DNA from: Desulfobacterales bacterium
GTDB taxonomy: Bacteria > Desulfobacterota > Desulfobacteria > Desulfobacterales > DAOWNP01
NCBI GenBank assembly: GCA_030149595.1
Contig: JASFBI010000110.1
Location: 1-6,574 of the forward strand
DNA length: 6,574 nucleotides
Direction of reading: 5' to 3'
Below, one piece after another: positions 5,354 to 6,574 of this stretch (position 1 is its first letter; the number at the start of each line of letters is the position of its first letter). The notes beneath the pieces were generated by a model. The model saw nothing but the letters and a program-made list of their open reading frames with translations. It had not been told where the DNA came from and made no database searches. The position numbers and the translations under genes are program-made.

Positions 5354-5554
5354 CTATTGAATTGTTTCCATTGTCTCATTGGAAAACAACAGCTCATCTA
5401 TAAACTCATTCTGATTATTCTTATTATAGTCCTGTTCAATAATACATTTTATAGATAAAGCACATTTTTTTCTGCATAACTTGTCTGATATATCAAAAGA
5501 TCCAAAGCAGTTAATATGATTATCAAAAGTAGTCGGGTTTAAATTATTTTTCAT
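5354..5554 (-). CDS. Small four-cysteine protein with a CFGxFD motif, function unknown
   Basis: A 66-residue protein with cysteines at 16, 27, 31 and 37, in the pattern C-x10-C-x3-C-x5-C. The first lies in CFGSFDISD (16-24), and the block ends CALSIKC (31-37). Such spacing suits binding of zinc or an Fe-S cluster, but no metal or partner can be named. The flanking tails are polar and Asn/Glu-rich; there is no signal peptide or membrane segment. It begins six bases after the stop of the monophosphatase gene, and the only candidate ribosome site (GGA at 5564-5566) lies inside the end of that gene, so the two are probably translated from one message. A compact CFG-x-[FY]-D cysteine block is familiar to me from small or C-terminal domains in deltaproteobacteria and some phage-related proteins, without a settled function. 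The motif and gene position argue that it is real. Confidence 0.7.
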   Translation of the reverse strand: MKNNLNPTTFDNHINCFGSFDISDKLCRKKCALSIKCIIEQDYNKNNQNEFIDELLFSNETMETIQ

Positions 5555-5560
5555 ATATAT

Positions 5561-6340
5561 TTATCCAATTTTAAGCAGATTTATCATCTCTTTATGTATT
5601 TTATTGTTTGTTGCAAGAATTTCTTTATTATTAATATCAAAAGGATCATTTGAAAAATCAGTTATATGTGCTCCTGCTTCATGCGCTATGAGAACTCCTG
5701 CTGCTGTATCCCATGGATTTAGATTTTGTTCCCAGAAGCCTGTAAATCTGCCGCATGCTACAAAGCAAAGATCAAGAGCAGCTGAGCCGAGTCTTCTTAC
5801 TCCCATGGAAGCTTTAAGGCAGTTTCCAAAGCGGGTCATAATATCAGGAAAAATATCAGTAAAATTATAAGGAAATCCTGTAACAAGCAGAGAGTCTGCT
5901 ACTGTTTTATGTTTTGAAATGCTTATTGGGTGGTCGTTTAAATGAGCTCCATGTCCTTTTATTGCAGTAAAAAGTTCACCAGTACAAGGATTTAATACAA
6001 CACCTACAACAACTTCTCCATTTAATTCAAAAGCAATGGAAACTGCAAAAATACCCAGGCTATAAGCAAAATTAGTTGTTCCGTCTAAAGGATCAATAAT
6101 CCATTTGAGATTAGGATTACCACCTGATATGCCGCTCTCTTCAGCAAGGATCGAATGATCAGGGAATCTGTAATTGATAATATCAATTATAGCTTTTTCA
6201 GATTCAAGATCTGCTTTGGTTACAAGATCAATAGCACCTTTTTTCTCTATAGAGGGGAGGTTTCCCAAATAAGAGGTCAGAACTTTTCCACTTTTAAAGG
6301 CTGCACCTATACCTACCTGTTTAACATATTCTAAATTCAT
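5561..6340 (-). CDS. suhB: Inositol monophosphatase family protein (SuhB-like)
   Basis: A 259-residue member of the Mg2+-dependent, Li+-sensitive phosphatase family. The family hydrolyses inositol-1-phosphate and related sugar phosphates; in E. coli SuhB also binds RNA polymerase in rRNA antitermination. The metal and catalytic motifs are complete: VTKAD (40-44), AEESG (66-70), WIIDPLDGTTNF (80-91) with D83 and D86, RRLGSAALDLC (182-192), and NPWDTAAGVLIAHEAGA (208-224) with D211. Length is normal and no signal or membrane segment is present, so it is cytoplasmic. The ATG has little that resembles a Shine-Dalgarno, and the nearest good promoter would start transcription only a few bases ahead, so translation may be leaderless. 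It is followed six bases later by a small cysteine-motif protein in the same orientation. Family membership is certain; whether it works on inositol phosphate, another sugar phosphate or as a SuhB-type RNA factor is not decided by sequence. Confidence 0.93.
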   Translation of the reverse strand: MNLEYVKQVGIGAAFKSGKVLTSYLGNLPSIEKKGAIDLVTKADLESEKAIIDIINYRFPDHSILAEESGISGGNPNLKWIIDPLDGTTNFAYSLGIFAVSIAFELNGEVVVGVVLNPCTGELFTAIKGHGAHLNDHPISISKHKTVADSLLVTGFPYNFTDIFPDIMTRFGNCLKASMGVRRLGSAALDLCFVACGRFTGFWEQNLNPWDTAAGVLIAHEAGAHITDFSNDPFDINNKEILATNNKIHKEMINLLKIG

Positions 6341-6349
6341 AATTTAGTT

Positions 6350-6377
6350 TTTATACTTTAAATGTATAAAATGTCAA
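6350..6377 (-). promoter_or_regulatory. Sigma-70-type promoter for the monophosphatase unit
   Basis: On the minus strand there is a perfect TTGACA (6372-6377), a 16-base spacer, and TATAAA (6350-6355) as the -10. Transcription would start about 6342-6345, only two to five bases before the ATG at 6338-6340. The match is better than others I could find in the AT-rich gaps. Confidence 0.5.
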
Positions 6378-6416
6378 CTATAAGTAAGAAAAAATAAAAA
6401 ATATTTTTTCTTGAGC

Positions 6417-6445
6417 TTGACATAGACATAATGTTTTTTTATATC
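6417..6445 (+). promoter_or_regulatory. Possible rightward promoter leading out of the window
   Basis: TTGACA at 6417-6422, a 17-base spacer, then TATATC at 6440-6445. The -35 is perfect and the -10 matches four of six. It is divergent from the monophosphatase promoter. No coding region follows within the remaining 130 bases, so the target gene would lie beyond the edge. Confidence 0.3.
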
Positions 6446-6510
6446 ATTATACTATATTATCTACACCATTTAAAATTTATATGAATTAATGTAAAATTAA
6501 TACGTTTTTT

Positions 6511-6530
6511 TATGACTTGTCGTGGTCATA
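6511..6530. repeat. Short inverted repeat TATGAC / GTCATA
   Basis: Six-base arms at 6511-6516 and 6525-6530 enclose TTGTCGTG. It lies about 65 bp downstream of the possible rightward promoter, in a slightly GC-richer patch, and could be an operator or leader hairpin for the gene beyond the edge. Confidence 0.25.
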
Positions 6531-6574
6531 TCTGTTCGTGCGATTTTATTAAGTGATTACTTTTTAAAAACAGA

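Noticed and set aside
5561..5569. TTATCCAAT at the stop codon of the IMPase-family gene as a DnaA box
   Set aside because: It has two mismatches and is fully explained by the last codons and the TAA stop.
5604..5870. An 88-codon plus-strand frame opposite the IMPase-family gene
   Set aside because: It is the reverse shadow of the conserved C-terminal half of that gene.

Overview
The window is AT-rich, with five protein genes and one 1.3-kb gene-free gap. The DnaA type (Walker B written LEDVH, arginine-finger segment RSRLSSGI), the FAD-linked oxidase, a small CFG-type four-cysteine protein and a palindromic intergenic repeat together suggest an AT-rich deltaproteobacterium of the Desulfobacterales kind. 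That assignment is inferred from remembered family features, not from a search.

Left part (1-1273): pdxA (vitamin B6 synthesis) runs leftward. It lies between two copies of one palindromic repeat. The left copy is full length, about 150 bp; it contains a strong bidirectional terminator-like hairpin, and its right arm encodes the last residues of PdxA. The right copy keeps the outer arms but lacks the central stem, and it sits in the leader or promoter region of pdxA.

Middle (1168-2503): the gap between divergent pdxA and dnaA has no credible gene. It holds several short perfect palindromes, a structured patch with two hairpins (2241-2306), and a perfect 21-bp tandem duplication 47 bp before dnaA. 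A replication origin could lie here, but I found no exact TTATCCACA box. There are only single-mismatch versions, two in the gap and two inside the first 76 bases of dnaA.

Centre right (2504-5273): dnaA is followed after 22 bp by a GlcD-type FAD-linked 2-hydroxyacid dehydrogenase that starts with TTG, probably in one transcript. dnaN does not follow dnaA. The DnaA protein carries changes in the P-loop and in the DNA-recognition helix.

Right part (5274-6574): a hairpin separates the convergent units. A leftward two-gene unit encodes an inositol-monophosphatase-family enzyme and the small cysteine-motif protein, 6 bp apart. Its best promoter would put the transcription start almost at the start codon. 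A possible rightward promoter points out of the window.

I see no CRISPR array, transposase, prophage, rRNA or tRNA. The points most worth following are the altered DnaA recognition helix together with unusual sequence upstream, the repeat family around pdxA, and the small cysteine protein.
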